64,000 nucleotides of DNA from Iris pallida (lineage: Eukaryota; Streptophyta; Magnoliopsida; Asparagales; Iridaceae): NCBI GenBank assembly GCA_029216955.1, contig JANAVB010044017.1:6864502-6928501 (forward strand), written 5' to 3'. Position numbers and translations under genes: made by a program. The notes under the pieces are model-generated. The model did no database searches and was not told where the DNA came from. It saw only the letters and a program-made list of their open reading frames with translations. How positions within the stretch are numbered: position 1 is the first letter of the stretch; the number at the start of each line of letters is the position of its first letter. Of this stretch, positions 1-10,622 are shown one piece after another.

Positions 1-122
1 CACATCGGATTGTGGTGTACTGGTAACACAACCGTGCGTGGGGGTGGGCGGGGGTTCGAGTCCTGGAGGGCTCGGAATGCCGAGCCTCACGGGTTAAGGT
101 TAGCCAGGCTAGAAAAGAAAAA

Positions 123-125
<3 letters not shown>
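1..125 (+). repeat. SINE-like fragment with pol III box B
   Basis: A perfect box B (GGTTCGAGTCC, about 53-63) lies some 35 bases after a weaker box-A-like stretch (TGGTGTACTGG, about 14-24). This is the spacing of a tRNA-derived internal promoter. An A-rich stretch follows and runs straight into a (TA)n array, as a SINE tail would. No cloverleaf can be drawn, so it is not a tRNA gene. The left end may lie outside the window. Confidence 0.45.

Positions 126-219
<94 letters not shown>
126..219. repeat. (TA)n microsatellite
   Basis: An uninterrupted TA run joins the SINE-like fragment directly to the reverse-transcriptase codons of LINE-A. Open frames through it encode only Ile-Tyr repeats and are not genes. 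Confidence 0.95.
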
Positions 220-221
<2 letters not shown>

Positions 222-1768
222 TGGTTCTCCACGGTTATTAACGTTCAAGCCGATAGCTTTTTCAAATCTAGCCGCGGGGTCATGCAAGGCGATCCTTTAT
301 CCTCCACAATCTTCATCATCGTCGCAGAAGCCCTGAGCAGAAATCTAAACACAATGGTGGGCATCCGAACTTCCAACATTTTCACACCAAACGCGGTTGC
401 CCGATCATCACCCACCTGGCGTACGTCGATGATATTCTCATCTTCTCCTCATAGGACGTCGAATCTGTAGAGGTAGTCCACAACATACTACAGAGATATT
501 CCAGATGTTCTGGCCAGCACATCAACCCCAATAAGTGTGTCATATACATCTACCACAAGATCAACAGAGACCATGCCTCCACTCTTTCCAACATCACCTC
601 CTTCACTGTTGCTTATCCACGTTTCTTCTACTTAGGATGCCCGTTGGTGTAGGGCAGATCCAACGCGGACATCTTCGAAGGGCTGCTGGGCAAAATCAGG
701 AATAAACTAGAGGGGTGGCACAATGCCACTCTATCGTCTGGCGAAAAGATTATCCTGAACCAACATGTGCTCTCATCTATCACCATATACACCTTAGCAG
801 CATGCTCCCCCTAAGAAGGTCCTCACACCAATTGGAAACCTCTTCGCCAACTTCTTCTGGGGCCACTACGACGGAAAGGACAAACATTATTGGGCGAGCT
901 GGGACACCATGGCCAGACCCACGAAGGAGGGAGGACTGGGTTTTAGCAGGCTGTTGTATGTTGTTGATGCCTACTCGATGAAGCTATGGTGGAAGCTTAT
1001 AGTTAGCCGAGGCCTCCAGGCCCGGTTCATGAAGGCCAGATACTTCAAGCATAGTCATCCGTCCACCGCTGACTACAACTTCATATCCTCAGCTTCTTGG
1101 AGACGTATTCTCCACGGGCGAAGCATCGCTGAGCGCATGATCCGCCTCTAGCTGGGCTCGGATGAATCATCCATATTCTTCGAACGTTGGGCCAGGGAAG
1201 TTCTCCTTCCCCAACTACCAGCAGCCCCTTGTAATAGTACTGTCAAAGAGTTATGGGATCACTCGGGCGACTAGAAACGGGAAAGAATTCGTGAGTGGGT
1301 GGGAGAAGAGGCTCCTGCAACACTCCTCGACACCGCACTGAAGATCAATACAGAACCAGACGTCCTGCGGTGGTCTATTGAGCCTAGCGGATCATTCATC
1401 GTAGCCTCGGCCAGAAGGGTTGTTCGCGAAAGTGGGATGCCATCCCCCATCTTGGGACCTTTCAGGTAGACATGCATCCCCAAAAATGGTCTGTTCTTGT
1501 GTGGAGAGCTTTTTGCAGGAAACTCCCCAATGACGATCCCCTCAACACCATCGGATTCAGCCTAGCATCTGAATGTCATTATTGTATGGAGAAACAATCA
1601 GAAATGGTGGACCACATCTTCTACTCTGGGGATTTATCGACTAGGGTGTCGACAGCGCTATGTCACCGATGCAACATTAAGCAGAACGGTGGGAGCTTCA
1701 ACAATCTTCTGGCCAACTGGACGAGCGCTTTCCATGGCCACCAGATCATCGCAGCCGCCACCATGTAG
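219..1768 (+). pseudogene. LINE-A ORF2 remnant (RT to zf-RVT)
   Basis: This is the coding remnant of LINE-A. The first open frame (219-470) holds RT block QGDPLS. The YVDD active-site motif lies one frame over, so a frameshift separates the two blocks. The later segment 909-1151 matches the region between thumb and zinc finger (the MARPTKEGGLGF type of motif common in plant LINEs). The segment 1472-1768 is the zf-RVT domain. ORF2 protein normally nicks target DNA and copies the element RNA in the nucleus; here no continuous frame remains. Assignment to L1 is confident; activity is excluded by the stops. Confidence 0.8.
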
Positions 1769-2034
1769 GTCATCTGGAAGAACCACAACAAATACAGATA
1801 CGAAGGCCACCAATACTTGTCCAACCAGCTGATCCGGGAGGTTCTCCGCTAAATTGTCAAAGTCAGCAGACTTTGCATATACGGCCATGAAGACTTCTGG
1901 TAGTCCGTGCTCTTCTGATTTTTATCATCGTGCCTTTTTGTCGCTTTTATTTTGGTTGCGCTTCCTTGTAAAGGTTTCGGCATTTTGCGCCTTCATATAA
2001 ATAAAATAGAGGGTTTGGTTTAAAAAAATAAAAA
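219..2034 (+). mobile_element. LINE-A: 5'-truncated L1-type non-LTR retrotransposon
   Basis: Reverse-transcriptase codons begin at the last bases of the (TA)n array and read through the conserved RG-x-x-QGDPLS block (about 270-300). The catalytic YVDD follows at 422-433 in a different frame. A zinc-binding RT C-terminal domain (zf-RVT) is visible at 1472-1768, with CHYC and a downstream histidine. The 3' UTR at 1920-2030 has the T-rich style usual for plant L1 elements and ends in A-rich sequence before a second (TA)n array. Several stops and frameshifts make it dead. The endonuclease and ORF1 are missing. Confidence 0.85.
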
Positions 2035-2039
2035 TAATT

Positions 2040-2044
<5 letters not shown>

Positions 2045-2097
<53 letters not shown>

Positions 2098-2107
2098 TAT
2101 ATATATA
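2045..2107. repeat. (TA)n microsatellite between two LINE 3' ends
   Basis: A TA run with one slippage point (about 2090) separates the 3' end of plus-strand LINE-A from the 3' end of minus-strand LINE-B, so the two LINEs stand tail to tail. Confidence 0.95.
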
Positions 2108-2553
2108 AAACAACAGACTTTATTGATCATCCAAAACTAGAAGGGCACAGCACAACCCTGCCCACGAACAAAAGGCAGCCACCCAACTGACAACTCCAGA
2201 AAAGTATACCCACGTCCACAATCGGACCCAAAATGAAAATGTATACCCCCAATCCTTCGGCAAAGCGCCAAGCAAGCAAAACCACAAAAAAAGGAAAATC
2301 AAAACAGAAAAACACAGAAGGTGGTAGAAGAACTTAAGTTGCCGCAACCGCTCTCGGACTCAACTTCTGCTTCTGTCACCTAACATCCTCATGTAACTGT
2401 CTAACCGAGTATGACGCACCTTCGTATCTATGTTTGTTTCTATTCTTCCACAATGCCCAGATCGCCGCCGACGTCGTAATTTTTTTCTCCTCCTCTGTAG
2501 TGTTTCGCATCCATATTTTGATTCTATTTTATATGTTTATTTTAGAGTTGCCC

Positions 2554-2871
2554 CTATTCCATTTTCTCCCCATGCATTCCCACACTTCGCACACCAACTC
2601 CCCCCAACTCCCCCTCAGCTAATATGTGGCCAATAGATTCCTCTTCTCCTTCCCTACAGTAGTGACATCTCGATGCTTGCCTAATCTCCATAAGTTTAAG
2701 AATGTCGTCGATCGGGAGCTTGCTCCGAAGCACTCTCAAAACAAGGATGGACCATTTGGTGGGAAGGAACTTACCCCAAATGCCGACAAAAATGCTCCTC
2801 ACCTTGCCTCTCCTCCTGCTCGCCTTCCACGCCGACTTGATCGAGAATATCCCTCTGTAGATGCCGTCCAA
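2554..2871 (-). pseudogene. LINE-B zf-RVT domain remnant
   Basis: The frame contains the typical plant LINE C-terminal sequence. A tryptophan-rich GIYRGIFSIKSAW start is followed by LPTKWSILVLRVLRSKLP and the zinc ligands CHYC...H. The domain sits downstream of RT in plant L1 ORF2 and is thought to bind nucleic acid. The frame is open for about 100 codons but is disconnected from RT by stops. Confidence 0.8.
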
Positions 2872-3423
2872 ATCAAGGAATCCTCCTCCGCCGAAATACT
2901 GACCCCCTCTTCATTGATCGCCCATGCTGCCTCATTCCCGTACATCTCCCTGATAACTTGGAAGTCCCATCCGCCCTCATGCTTCCAAAGTTCGAAAATG
3001 ACGTCCGCCTCCTCCCCGAGCACCAACAGTAGAAGAAGACCGTTCCCCATCCAGTTCTTCCTTTGAGGGTCGCCAGTCCCTCTACCGACCTTCCATCCTA
3101 TGAATCGTTCCCCGTGCTCGTGCCCCTTCAACATTCTTTTCCAAATGTGGGATGCGTTACTATTTGCTATTGCCTTCGTCGGATGACACCTCTTGAAATA
3201 TCTTGCTTTGAAAAACTGGCTCCAAAGAGTATCCTGCTTCTTAAGCCTCTACCATAACTTCATCGAGTAAGCATCGATCACTTCAGAGATGCCCCTGAAC
3301 CCCATACCACCCTCTTTCGTAGCTCTGGCATGCCCTTTCCATCCCACCTACACCCTCTTTCCGTGACGCTCCTTGAACCCCCAAAAAAATTGAGCGAACA
3401 ATCTCTCAAGCCTGTCCACCACA

Positions 3424-4584
3424 TCAGCCGGTAGGTTGCAAACCGCTAACGAATACATAGCAATAGAACATAAGACGTATTTTTATTAGAACTATTTTAC
3501 CTCCGTGTAAGAGGATGGAGTTGTGCCACCCCCCAATCCAATCCTTGATCTTATCCACCAGGCCATCGAATAACGCTCCTTGTCTCCTCCCGTATGCCAT
3601 GGGACACCCCAAGTATATGAAAGGTGGGTTACCCACCGAGTATCCCGTTTGCAGCTCCATATCCCTCTTCCTCTCCTCCTTACAAGAATGGTGCACATAG
3701 ATCTTACATTTGTTACCGTTGGTTTTATGTCCCGAAGACCTCTTATATCCTCCGATTACGTCCATTAATAACCCAATATATGGCTTGTCTCTGGATGCAA
3801 ACAATAATACATCATCTGCATATGCCAAGTGAGTCACGACCGGGCACCCACTCGTAGAGTAATACCTTCCAAATCTCAAAACATAGCTCAACCTATTCAA
3901 GCTTCTACTAAATGCTTTCGCCGCTATGACAAATATTAACGGAGATAACGGATCCCCTTGCCTCACCCCCTATGAGACTTGAAGAAACCATCCGTCACAC
4001 CAATCACTACAGTGGAAAACCATCAGTTAGAGATAGCCTCCATATGATGTCAATCCAGACTTTCAAGAACCCGAATGCCCGGAAAACCCAGATAAGGAAG
4101 TTCCACTCAATGCGGTCGTACGTCTTTTCCATGTCCAACTAGATAGCCACATTCCCTCCTCTTCTAGTCCCTCCAATGCATTCGATCAATTCTTGTGCGA
4201 GGATGATGTTGTCTGTGATCCCTCGCCCCTTCACGAATGCACTCTGTTCCACAGAGATTATATGGGCAGCAATACGCTCATTCTGTTCACGATCACTTTG
4301 GATACTATCTTGTTAAAGAACGTACACATACTTATAGGTTTGTAGTCTGTGAACGACGAGGGGTTCTTGGTTTTAGGGATCAACACCAGCATAGTGCTCC
4401 CCACGGCCTTCGGAAGCTCTATCCCCTGGAAGAAGGCTGAGATAGCCTCCACTATGCCTTCTCCCAATATATCCCAACAGCTTTGGAAGAACTTTCCTGT
4501 AAACCCGTCTTGTCCCGCAGCACTATCCGTCTTCATAGAGAAAGCCACCCCTCTAACATCTTCCATAAGTGTCATGGCCGTCAA
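3424..4584 (-). pseudogene. LINE-B reverse transcriptase (ORF2 core)
   Basis: Two open blocks make up the RT. 4258-4584 holds fingers motifs (AAGQDGFTGKFFQ, then LIPKTKNPSSFTDYKPIS). 3424-3966 holds MRQGDPLSPLIF followed by the intact catalytic LAYADDVLLFAS. The polymerase aspartates are therefore present, but a gap with stop codons between 3967 and 4257 breaks the enzyme. In a live element this domain makes cDNA at the nicked target. Confidence 0.88.
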
Positions 4585-4799
4585 ACTTTCATTGTCCGCC
4601 TCCGAGATAATGCTCGGGATGTTCCCCAGGATGTCATTGTCCTTGTAGGCAATTCCCTCCGAAAGTAGGTCAGCAAAGTACTCGTTGGCTTCCTTCTGAA
4701 TTTCCTTCTATTTGGACAGCATCTTCCCATCTCTACCTCTGATACGGTAGATAAGCAGTCTCTGTCTTCTCCTTTGACACAACCATGGTTTTTGTCCCC

Positions 4800-5843
4800 T
4801 CCAAATCCTATCTTACCCTGGCCTTCTGTCTCCAGAAATCCTCCTCCAGTTTGACTCGACGTTTGAGCTCGGCCAGCGCTTTGTACATCTCCATCCTATT
4901 CTTAGCATTAGCCTCCGTCGTGTACTCACACTCCGCCTGGGCAGCCCTCTGCTCTGCCTCCCAAGCTTCTTCGAAAATATCTTTAAAAACCTTCTTGCTC
5001 CACTTACCCAAAGCCATCCTAACCACCTTCAGCTTAAAACACACCCTACGCAGCAGATTAGCATGGTGAGTGGACCCCCACCCTTCAAACCCCTCGTGCT
5101 TCACCCAAAAGTTAAATAAACCTGAATGACTTTTTTCTACTGATATGTGAGGGTATTACCTACAATAATAACGGGCTATGGTCCGACTCAACATCACTGA
5201 GATGTTCCACCTTGGTGCAGTACATCGCCGCGTTTCATCTGGCGTCAACCATCACCCTGTCTAGCCTCGAATGTTTCGCCCTCTCCCTGTCCTGCTTGTT
5301 GCTCCAAGTGAATTCTGATCCCGTGTAGTTCACCGTCTCCAGTCCAGCCTGCTAAATAAAATTAGAGAAATTCACAATCGAAGCTTGGCAAGGCCATAGC
5401 CCTCCTGACTTCTCCTCTTCTCTCTCCAACGCATTAAAGTCCCATGCACAGACCCATGGGAAGTCCTGGTAGCTTCTCTGGATAGTCAGAAGTTTCTTCC
5501 AAAAGTCTTTCTCTTCTTCATAGTGTTTCCCCTATGAACAATTGAAAAAACGTATTCCCAAGGAAGGTTGTTGTCATTAACCTTGACAGTAAGAGCTTGC
5601 TCGTCATCATCCCTCATCTGAATGTTGACCTCTCCCCGCACCATAATCCAAATGTCTTTACAAGCCGCCACCCCCTATTTGAATCCCAACTTCATCTGAT
5701 ACGCTAACATCTTCTTTGCTTTCATTTTGTGCCCTATAATCGCCAGTAGCTCAATTTTGTGTATCCTGCATAGGTTTTCACCTTGTTATAAGAGTCCTTT
5801 TATTAGCCAGTCTCCTAACATTCCATATGATGTAGTTAATCAT
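4800..5843 (-). pseudogene. LINE-B endonuclease and linker (ORF2 N-terminus)
   Basis: The start at 5843 reads MINYIIWNVRRLANKRTL, the canonical opening of plant L1 ORF2 apurinic-type endonucleases. A later block, 5486-5671, contains DDEQALTVKVNDNNLPWEYVFSIVHRGN. The lysine/glutamate-rich helical segment 4808-5104 (with WSKKVFKDIFEEAWEAEQ) is the connector that precedes RT. Stops interrupt all parts. The start is chosen from the conserved N-terminal motif. Confidence 0.8.
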
Positions 5844-5925
5844 AAACATTAGGATTAGAAGTATCTGACGCTCCATTTAGTTCCTAATCGCATCAACATT
5901 GTAGAATCCAATGGCGATATTTTTT

Positions 5926-6582
5926 GGGTCCGACTATTGGCACCCCACCCATTTCTAAGGACACCCCAAAAAAATTAAAAAACATGTTAAAAGACCAATA
6001 TACCCCCAAACGTTTTCTTAGTACACCCCAAAAAAAAATCGCGATGCGCTCGACAAATACTTGTCGAACAGACAAGGTCTGTTCGACAAGTATTGGTCGA
6101 ACATGTCTTGACATGTTCGACCAATACAGGTCGAACAGACCTTGTCCGTTCGACCAGTACAGGTCGAACCTACTGCGCCCAAATTTTTTTTCAATTTTTT
6201 TTTTTCGGTCGCGGTCGTCGGGAATCGGAGAGGGGGAGGAGGAGGAGGAGGAGGCGGGTCGGGATGAGGGGGGGTCGGAGGAGGAGGAGGTGGGTCCGGG
6301 GGAGGGGGGGGGGTCGGAGGAGGAGTCGGGGAGGAGGAGGAGGAGGAGGAGGGGGGTTCGGAGGAGGAGGAGGATGGGGGGGTTCGGAGGAGGAGTCAGG
6401 GAGGAGGAGGAGGAGGGGGGGTCGGAGGAGCCAGGGGGGAGGAGGAGGAGGAGGAGGAGGAAGAGGGAGGGATGGGATGTGCTTAGTAGGGGAGGGTAGA
6501 ATAGGAATAAGGAATTTTTTTTTTTTTTTTTTTTTTTAATGGGGTGTCCTTAGAAATGGGTGGGGTGTCAATAGTCGGACCC
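5926..6582. mobile_element. 657-bp MITE with near-perfect TIRs
   Basis: The ends are inverted copies of about 43 bp with a single mismatch, both beginning GGGTCCGACTATTG. They are flanked by perfect 8-bp direct repeats TATTTTTT (5918-5925 and 6583-6590). An 8-bp duplication fits hAT. The G-starting TIR is more Mutator-like, a superfamily that usually duplicates 9 bp. Inside are a block of nested palindromes built from GTTCGAC (6045-6170), a purine-only GGA-rich tract (about 6228-6480) and a poly-T run. There is no transposase, so it is non-autonomous. The clean TSD and TIRs suggest a fairly recent insertion into LINE-B. Confidence 0.9.
6228..6480 (+). repeat. GGA-rich polypurine tract
   Basis: About 250 bases are almost entirely G and A on the plus strand, made of irregular GGA repeats inside the MITE. 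The Arg/Gly/Glu-rich frames here are composition artefacts. Confidence 0.9.
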
Positions 6583-7270
6583 TATTTTTTTTCTTCTTTT
6601 TCTTCCCCTTCTCCTTCCTTCTGTTTCCCTTGTTGAGCTCTTCCCCTCCATCTTCCAGTCCTTTCTCTCCCTCTTCCTGATTTGAATTTTGTCTTCCTTT
6701 ATATCCGTATTCACCTTCCTTTTCCTCTGAGTGTTCGTTCTCCCTCCTTTGTCTTGCTCGATTATTTCTGGATAGCCTTTTCTGGAAATTCTGAAATCTC
6801 CTCTGCCTCTCACGTGCCTAACAGTTGAATTGTTCCTTCCTTCCTGATCCTCGACTTGTTCTTCTTTCTGCCTCTTGTCCGTTTTGTTCTTCTTCCCTCT
6901 TTCTTTTGGCTCTGAGACTTCATTTTCTTTTAGTTTCCTATTGTCTTTCTATGCTTCAGTCGACTCCTCTTCTAGTGTTTGTCTTCCCTCCTTCGTGTCA
7001 CGAACTCTATTTCCCCCGTAAAGGAGGAATTAGTTTGGACGATTTTCCCCTCTTCTATGTTGTTTCCTTCGCCGGTATCATCCCTATTCCTTTGATCTGT
7101 TCTAACTATCTCCTTTCCTGTCTCTTTGTGTAGTCCCATAGGTGACATCCTGACCCGAACTTCCTGATACTCTTCTTCTATCTCCTTCCCCTTCCTCTTC
7201 TTCTCCGCCATTTCCTTGTCCACCCTTGGTTGTTTCCTTCTTCCTTCTTTTCTCTCTCTTTCTCCATCAT

Positions 7271-7316
7271 TCTGGCCGTGCACGTTTCTGCAGTATGCCC
7301 TCTGTAACTACATTCA
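7271..7316 (-). pseudogene. LINE-B ORF1 CCHC zinc knuckle
   Basis: Reading on the minus strand, the 14-residue block CSECSYRGHTAETC fits C-x2-C-x4-H-x4-C. It is one frame off from the upstream DUF4283 block, which ends at ERPPILL, so a small indel separates the two. Zinc knuckles of this kind bind element RNA in L1 ORF1 proteins. Confidence 0.8.
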
Positions 7317-7955
7317 GAGCAGTATTGGGGGTCTCTCATATATCACCGCTTGCCAGTAGCTACGCACTTTGGGAAGAACCATTCTAATCTTCGAATGCAG
7401 CGGCTTGCTAATATCCACTTCGACGAACACTCTCGCTCTGTTGGGCCGCATCCCTTTTGCAGATGCTTTGTCAATGACCATCGGCTTGCCTATGCACTCC
7501 ACAATATTGAACAATGTGGCTTTTTTGATGAGATGGGGTGGTAGACCTGGGAGTGAGATCCATACCGGAACCAATGGGGACTCGACAAAAGGCGAGAACT
7601 CCGGCATCCACTTGAACAACCTCATCGGGCACTTGGCTATGAACCATAGATCTTTCGATCTCAGTCGTAAGAAGTCTTCCTCACGCCTTGGACGGATGAG
7701 GATATGCCCGTGGTCAATTAATCCGACGACTACTTCCCCGCGGAAGCCGAAACCGGCAAAGTCTTTCTTGATCTCGCTCAATGGGAGCTTAGCGTGCGAA
7801 AACTTTTTGACCAACGCCAGCTTGAAAGGCACCGCCAGAATCACTTTATCTGCCTCATCAAAAGCTATCGCCGGATGCCCTTGGAAACTATGGGGTTTTC
7901 TATACGGGATGGCCGGAGCTTTGGCCGACGCCTCCGTCGTCTGTGCGCTCACCAC
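7314..7955 (-). pseudogene. LINE-B ORF1, DUF4283-type RNA-binding domain
   Basis: The 213-codon frame carries hallmark motifs of the plant L1 ORF1 DUF4283 domain: FGFRGEVVVGLIDHGHILIRP, KDLWFIAKCPMRLFKWMPEF, then PVWISLPGLPPHL, followed by a beta-rich ARVFVEVDIS. No ATG opens the frame; it stays open upstream for about 20 codons to a stop near the (TA)n at 8015, and the listed start is a GTG. The protein would coat LINE RNA as part of the RNP. A frameshift cuts it from its zinc knuckle. Confidence in the family is high. Confidence 0.82.
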
Positions 7956-8035
7956 CGCCGCGAAGGATAGCCACTTTTTAGAAGCTTCAGGGTCCGGACC
8001 ACCACATGATGATCATATATATATATATATATATA

Positions 8036-8180
8036 GAGGATGAGGGAGGTGAGATGCCACCCTATGGAGGGTGGCTACATGTCACCTCCTCATTCTATCA
8101 TCATGCACCCATGTGCATGATGATAGCATGGGGGGGTGACATGTAGCCACCCTACGGTAGGGTGGCACCTCACCTCCCTT

Positions 8181-8184
<4 letters not shown>
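8036..8184. mobile_element. Foldback MITE copy 1 inside a (TA)n array
   Basis: Nearly the whole 149 bp is one inverted repeat with arms of about 73 bp around a CATG centre. Each arm itself contains a smaller palindrome of the type GCCACCCTA...AGGGTGGC. Both sides are pure TA repeats, so the exact target duplication (TA or longer) cannot be seen. Confidence 0.8.

Positions 8185-8236
<52 letters not shown>
8185..8236. repeat. (TA)n microsatellite between foldback copies
   Basis: A pure TA run joins the two foldback elements. Another short TA run (8015-8034) precedes the first copy. Confidence 0.95.
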
Positions 8237-8240
<4 letters not shown>

Positions 8241-8380
8241 AAGGGAGGTAGGGTGCCACCTCACGGGGGTGTCTACTTGTCACCCCCCATGCTATCATCA
8301 AGCACATGGGTGCATGATGATAGCATGTGGGGGGGTGACAAGTAGACACCCTCCATAGGGTGGCACCTCAGCTCCCTCAT

Positions 8381-8382
<2 letters not shown>
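8237..8382. mobile_element. Foldback MITE copy 2 inside a (TA)n array
   Basis: A 146-bp palindrome related to the copy at 8036-8184. The arms begin GAATAAGGGAGG on one side and end CTCCCTCATCC on the other. The core again reads ATGCTATCATCA / TGATGATAGCAT. It differs at scattered positions from copy 1, so this is an older duplication or a separate insertion rather than an assembly artefact. Confidence 0.8.
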
Positions 8383-8418
<36 letters not shown>

Positions 8419-8429
8419 CTTTTTTGAAG

Positions 8430-8505
<76 letters not shown>
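8383..8505. repeat. (TA)n runs with short interruptions
   Basis: Three TA runs are separated by a TTTCTTTTTTGAAGCAA linker and a TTTT interruption. Nothing else is recognisable. Confidence 0.9.
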
Positions 8506-8529
8506 AAATAATAATTGTGTTGAACGCTC

Positions 8530-8611
8530 CCTCTTCTGACCACGCAACATGTCTCATCACTACCACTAGGCCTCTTCTGACCACGCAACATGTCTCATCA
8601 CTACCACTAGG
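8530..8611. repeat. 41-bp perfect tandem duplication
   Basis: Two adjacent copies of a 41-bp unit starting CCTCTTCTGACCACGCAACA lie between TA arrays. No gene or element is recognised in the unit. Confidence 0.9.
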
Positions 8612-8619
8612 CTAGGGAT

Positions 8620-8622
<3 letters not shown>

Positions 8623-8677
<55 letters not shown>
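8623..8677. repeat. (TA)n microsatellite
   Basis: A TA run directly precedes the first recognisable CDPK codons. The upstream kinase exons are absent from the window. Confidence 0.95.
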
Positions 8678-8680
<3 letters not shown>

Positions 8681-9466
8681 GTTATATATATGGTTAACCG
8701 GGTTCCAAAGAAGTGTACTGCTCAAGAAGTGCTTGATATGCATTTAGCTCTTGCTATACCGTTTTATAGTGCTTGTTTTGAATATTAGGTTGAGTTCACA
8801 CTGTTGATTTATATGGAAAAACTAAGCCTTCGTCGCAGTCTAATCCATGAAGCATGAACTTGCTTGTGGCCATTTTTCTTTCTGACTGTTTGCATTTCAT
8901 ATCACCCATGGCTGCTTGCAGAATGCGAAGAAAGCCCCTCATGTTTCTTTAGAGAGAGTGTTCAGGCAAGACTCCTACAGTTCTCAGTGGTGAATAAACA
9001 GAAGAAGAGAGCACTCAGCGTAACGTTCGACATTTCGTATGAAAAATGCAATAATCATTCTTCTGGCCATAACTATATGAAGCACGGACACCAAAAAAAT
9101 CAATCGAGCTTGTCTTCTTCCTGTCTCATTGTCTGAGACACGACACAGTCGCATTGTGACACACCAAAAATATGTAGCATGCCAGTTCGGATGTCCATAC
9201 TTTGTCTTGTCATATTCATACTTTGTCGTGTCATATTCATGTACATGTCAGTCAAGGGCGGAGCCAGGATTTAAGTTTACTCCAGGCTGAAGTTAAAAAA
9301 CACTAAAAAAATTTACACACAGAATATCTCTTATAATGCCATCATAATCCAAATGTCTGAATTTCATAAGTGAACATATTACTTAAGACAATTACAAAAA
9401 GTCAAAACATCTTTGTCATACATAAGATGAGAAATAAAAAATATATTCTTAGAATAAAGATAAAAG

Positions 9467-10502
9467 CTAATGATCTGCAAATCTAAGAACAATCGTCATT
9501 TGTTCTTTATTAGATACATTCTTTGCTTCATCCACCAAGATACAAAATCTCGCATCTCCAACTTCCTCACGAATTTTATTTCTCACTTTCGTAGCAAGAA
9601 TGTGCAAAACAATTTTTTGGATCATAGGAGACATATAAGTTGCATTTCCTGGAGCTTTCTCTAAGACAGCATTATCAACCTCAACATTCAACTTTGCCAT
9701 CAAACTAATCATCTCAATTAGATTACCATGGTTCTTTGACTAAAGATTCATCATGGCCTCTCAAAGCACATCCTTGTAAAGTAAGCCAATGAATACTATC
9801 AATCGTAGTCGACTTCAGGCACAATCTATTCCTCTCAATATTTTTCGAACTTTGAGCATTCATGACTTTTTCGATGTGCCGAGATGTATTCTTCAATGCC
9901 TCAATATTTCTCACAGCATTGTTGTGTGGAGAAGTTGGACATCATATATGTGCCAAGAATACATATTTGGCTCCATTATTTACTCGTTTCCAGCTATTGA
10001 AACCTTCAACGGTAAATGTAGGATGTAGAGGTTCAGGATCTTGAAAAATAAAGCACGGAAAGCAAAATGCAGCATCCTTTGAAATAGAGTACTCTAACCA
10101 TGGAAATTTTATAAACCAACTTTGTTGAAATCGTCGGTTTTGAACTCCGATTTTAGCCCTCGGATACTTAGCCAAGATAGGTTGATTTGGTCCCCATTTT
10201 ATATAAGCACGTCTAAGTACGTTCATCTTGATTATAAACCAGATGTTTCCATATTGGAATACGTAGTGCAAGATTTTGTTCAAGTTCATTCTCATCAAAT
10301 GCAATCCGTGGAATCTTCGCAGGATGTTGAGATTCTATAATAATCATAGAAACATCGACTCTCGTTGATGTTTTTACTTGAGTCGTAGGCTCAAGAGTAG
10401 ATTTGGAGAGGAAGATGCTCCAATCGTTGATGTTTCTTCTCCAAGTTTCTTTTTGAAGAACAAAAAAATAGTTTTCGTTTTTTTTTGTTCTTGATTTTCC
10501 AT
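9467..10502 (-). pseudogene. hAT transposase N-terminal half (TTF finger and DUF4371)
   Basis: The likely start is the ATG at 10502, followed by a basic N-terminus. Downstream, 9942-10304 contains the TTF-type zinc-finger core (YPRAKIG, then FQQSWFIKFPWLEYS, KDAAFCFPCFIF and FTVEGFNSWK). Segments 9723-9914 and 9467-9712 contain DUF4371 motifs (WLTLQGCALRGHDES, then CILVDEAKNVSNKEQM). These are the standard first half of plant hAT transposases resembling ZMYM-type zinc finger proteins. At least two in-frame stops occur. The frame ends at LRFADH, so the rest of the catalytic domain and the C-terminal dimerisation domain are gone. The element cannot mobilise itself. Confidence 0.85.
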
Positions 10503-10622
10503 CCTAATAAAATAGTAGATAAGTTTATCAGTTGAAGGAATCGGACATTACTTGTCTATAGGAATTAGGTTGCAAGTTTTACACTTTTTAGTGGATTAAA
10601 TTGCAAGTTTTAAATTAAAGAA

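Larger units (their letters stand above)
2108..8014 (-). mobile_element. LINE-B: nearly complete L1-type retrotransposon
   Basis: Reading right to left it shows, in order, an ORF1 with a DUF4283-type domain (7314-7955), a CCHC zinc knuckle (7271-7316), a charged linker, an apurinic-type endonuclease beginning MINYIIWNVR (start 5843), a reverse transcriptase with YADD (3424-4584) and a zf-RVT domain (2554-2871). Its 3' end touches the (TA)n at 2107. Its 5' end touches another (TA)n at 8015 with no in-frame ATG for ORF1, so the 5' end is probably truncated. A 657-bp MITE plus target duplication lies in the spacer before ORF2. Many frame breaks show that it is inactive. Confidence 0.88.

Noticed and set aside
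1..75. Possible tRNA gene
   Set aside because: Box B is perfect but box A is weak and no acceptor or anticodon stem forms; better explained as SINE.
10..336. Open frames of Ile-Tyr repeats (also at 1925-2113, 8273-8584, 47603-48160, 56384-57009)
   Set aside because: They are translations of (TA)n microsatellites.
5924..6539. Arg/Gly/Glu-rich frames of 148-191 codons
   Set aside because: Composition artefact of the GGA-rich polypurine tract in a MITE; the frames run across the TIR.
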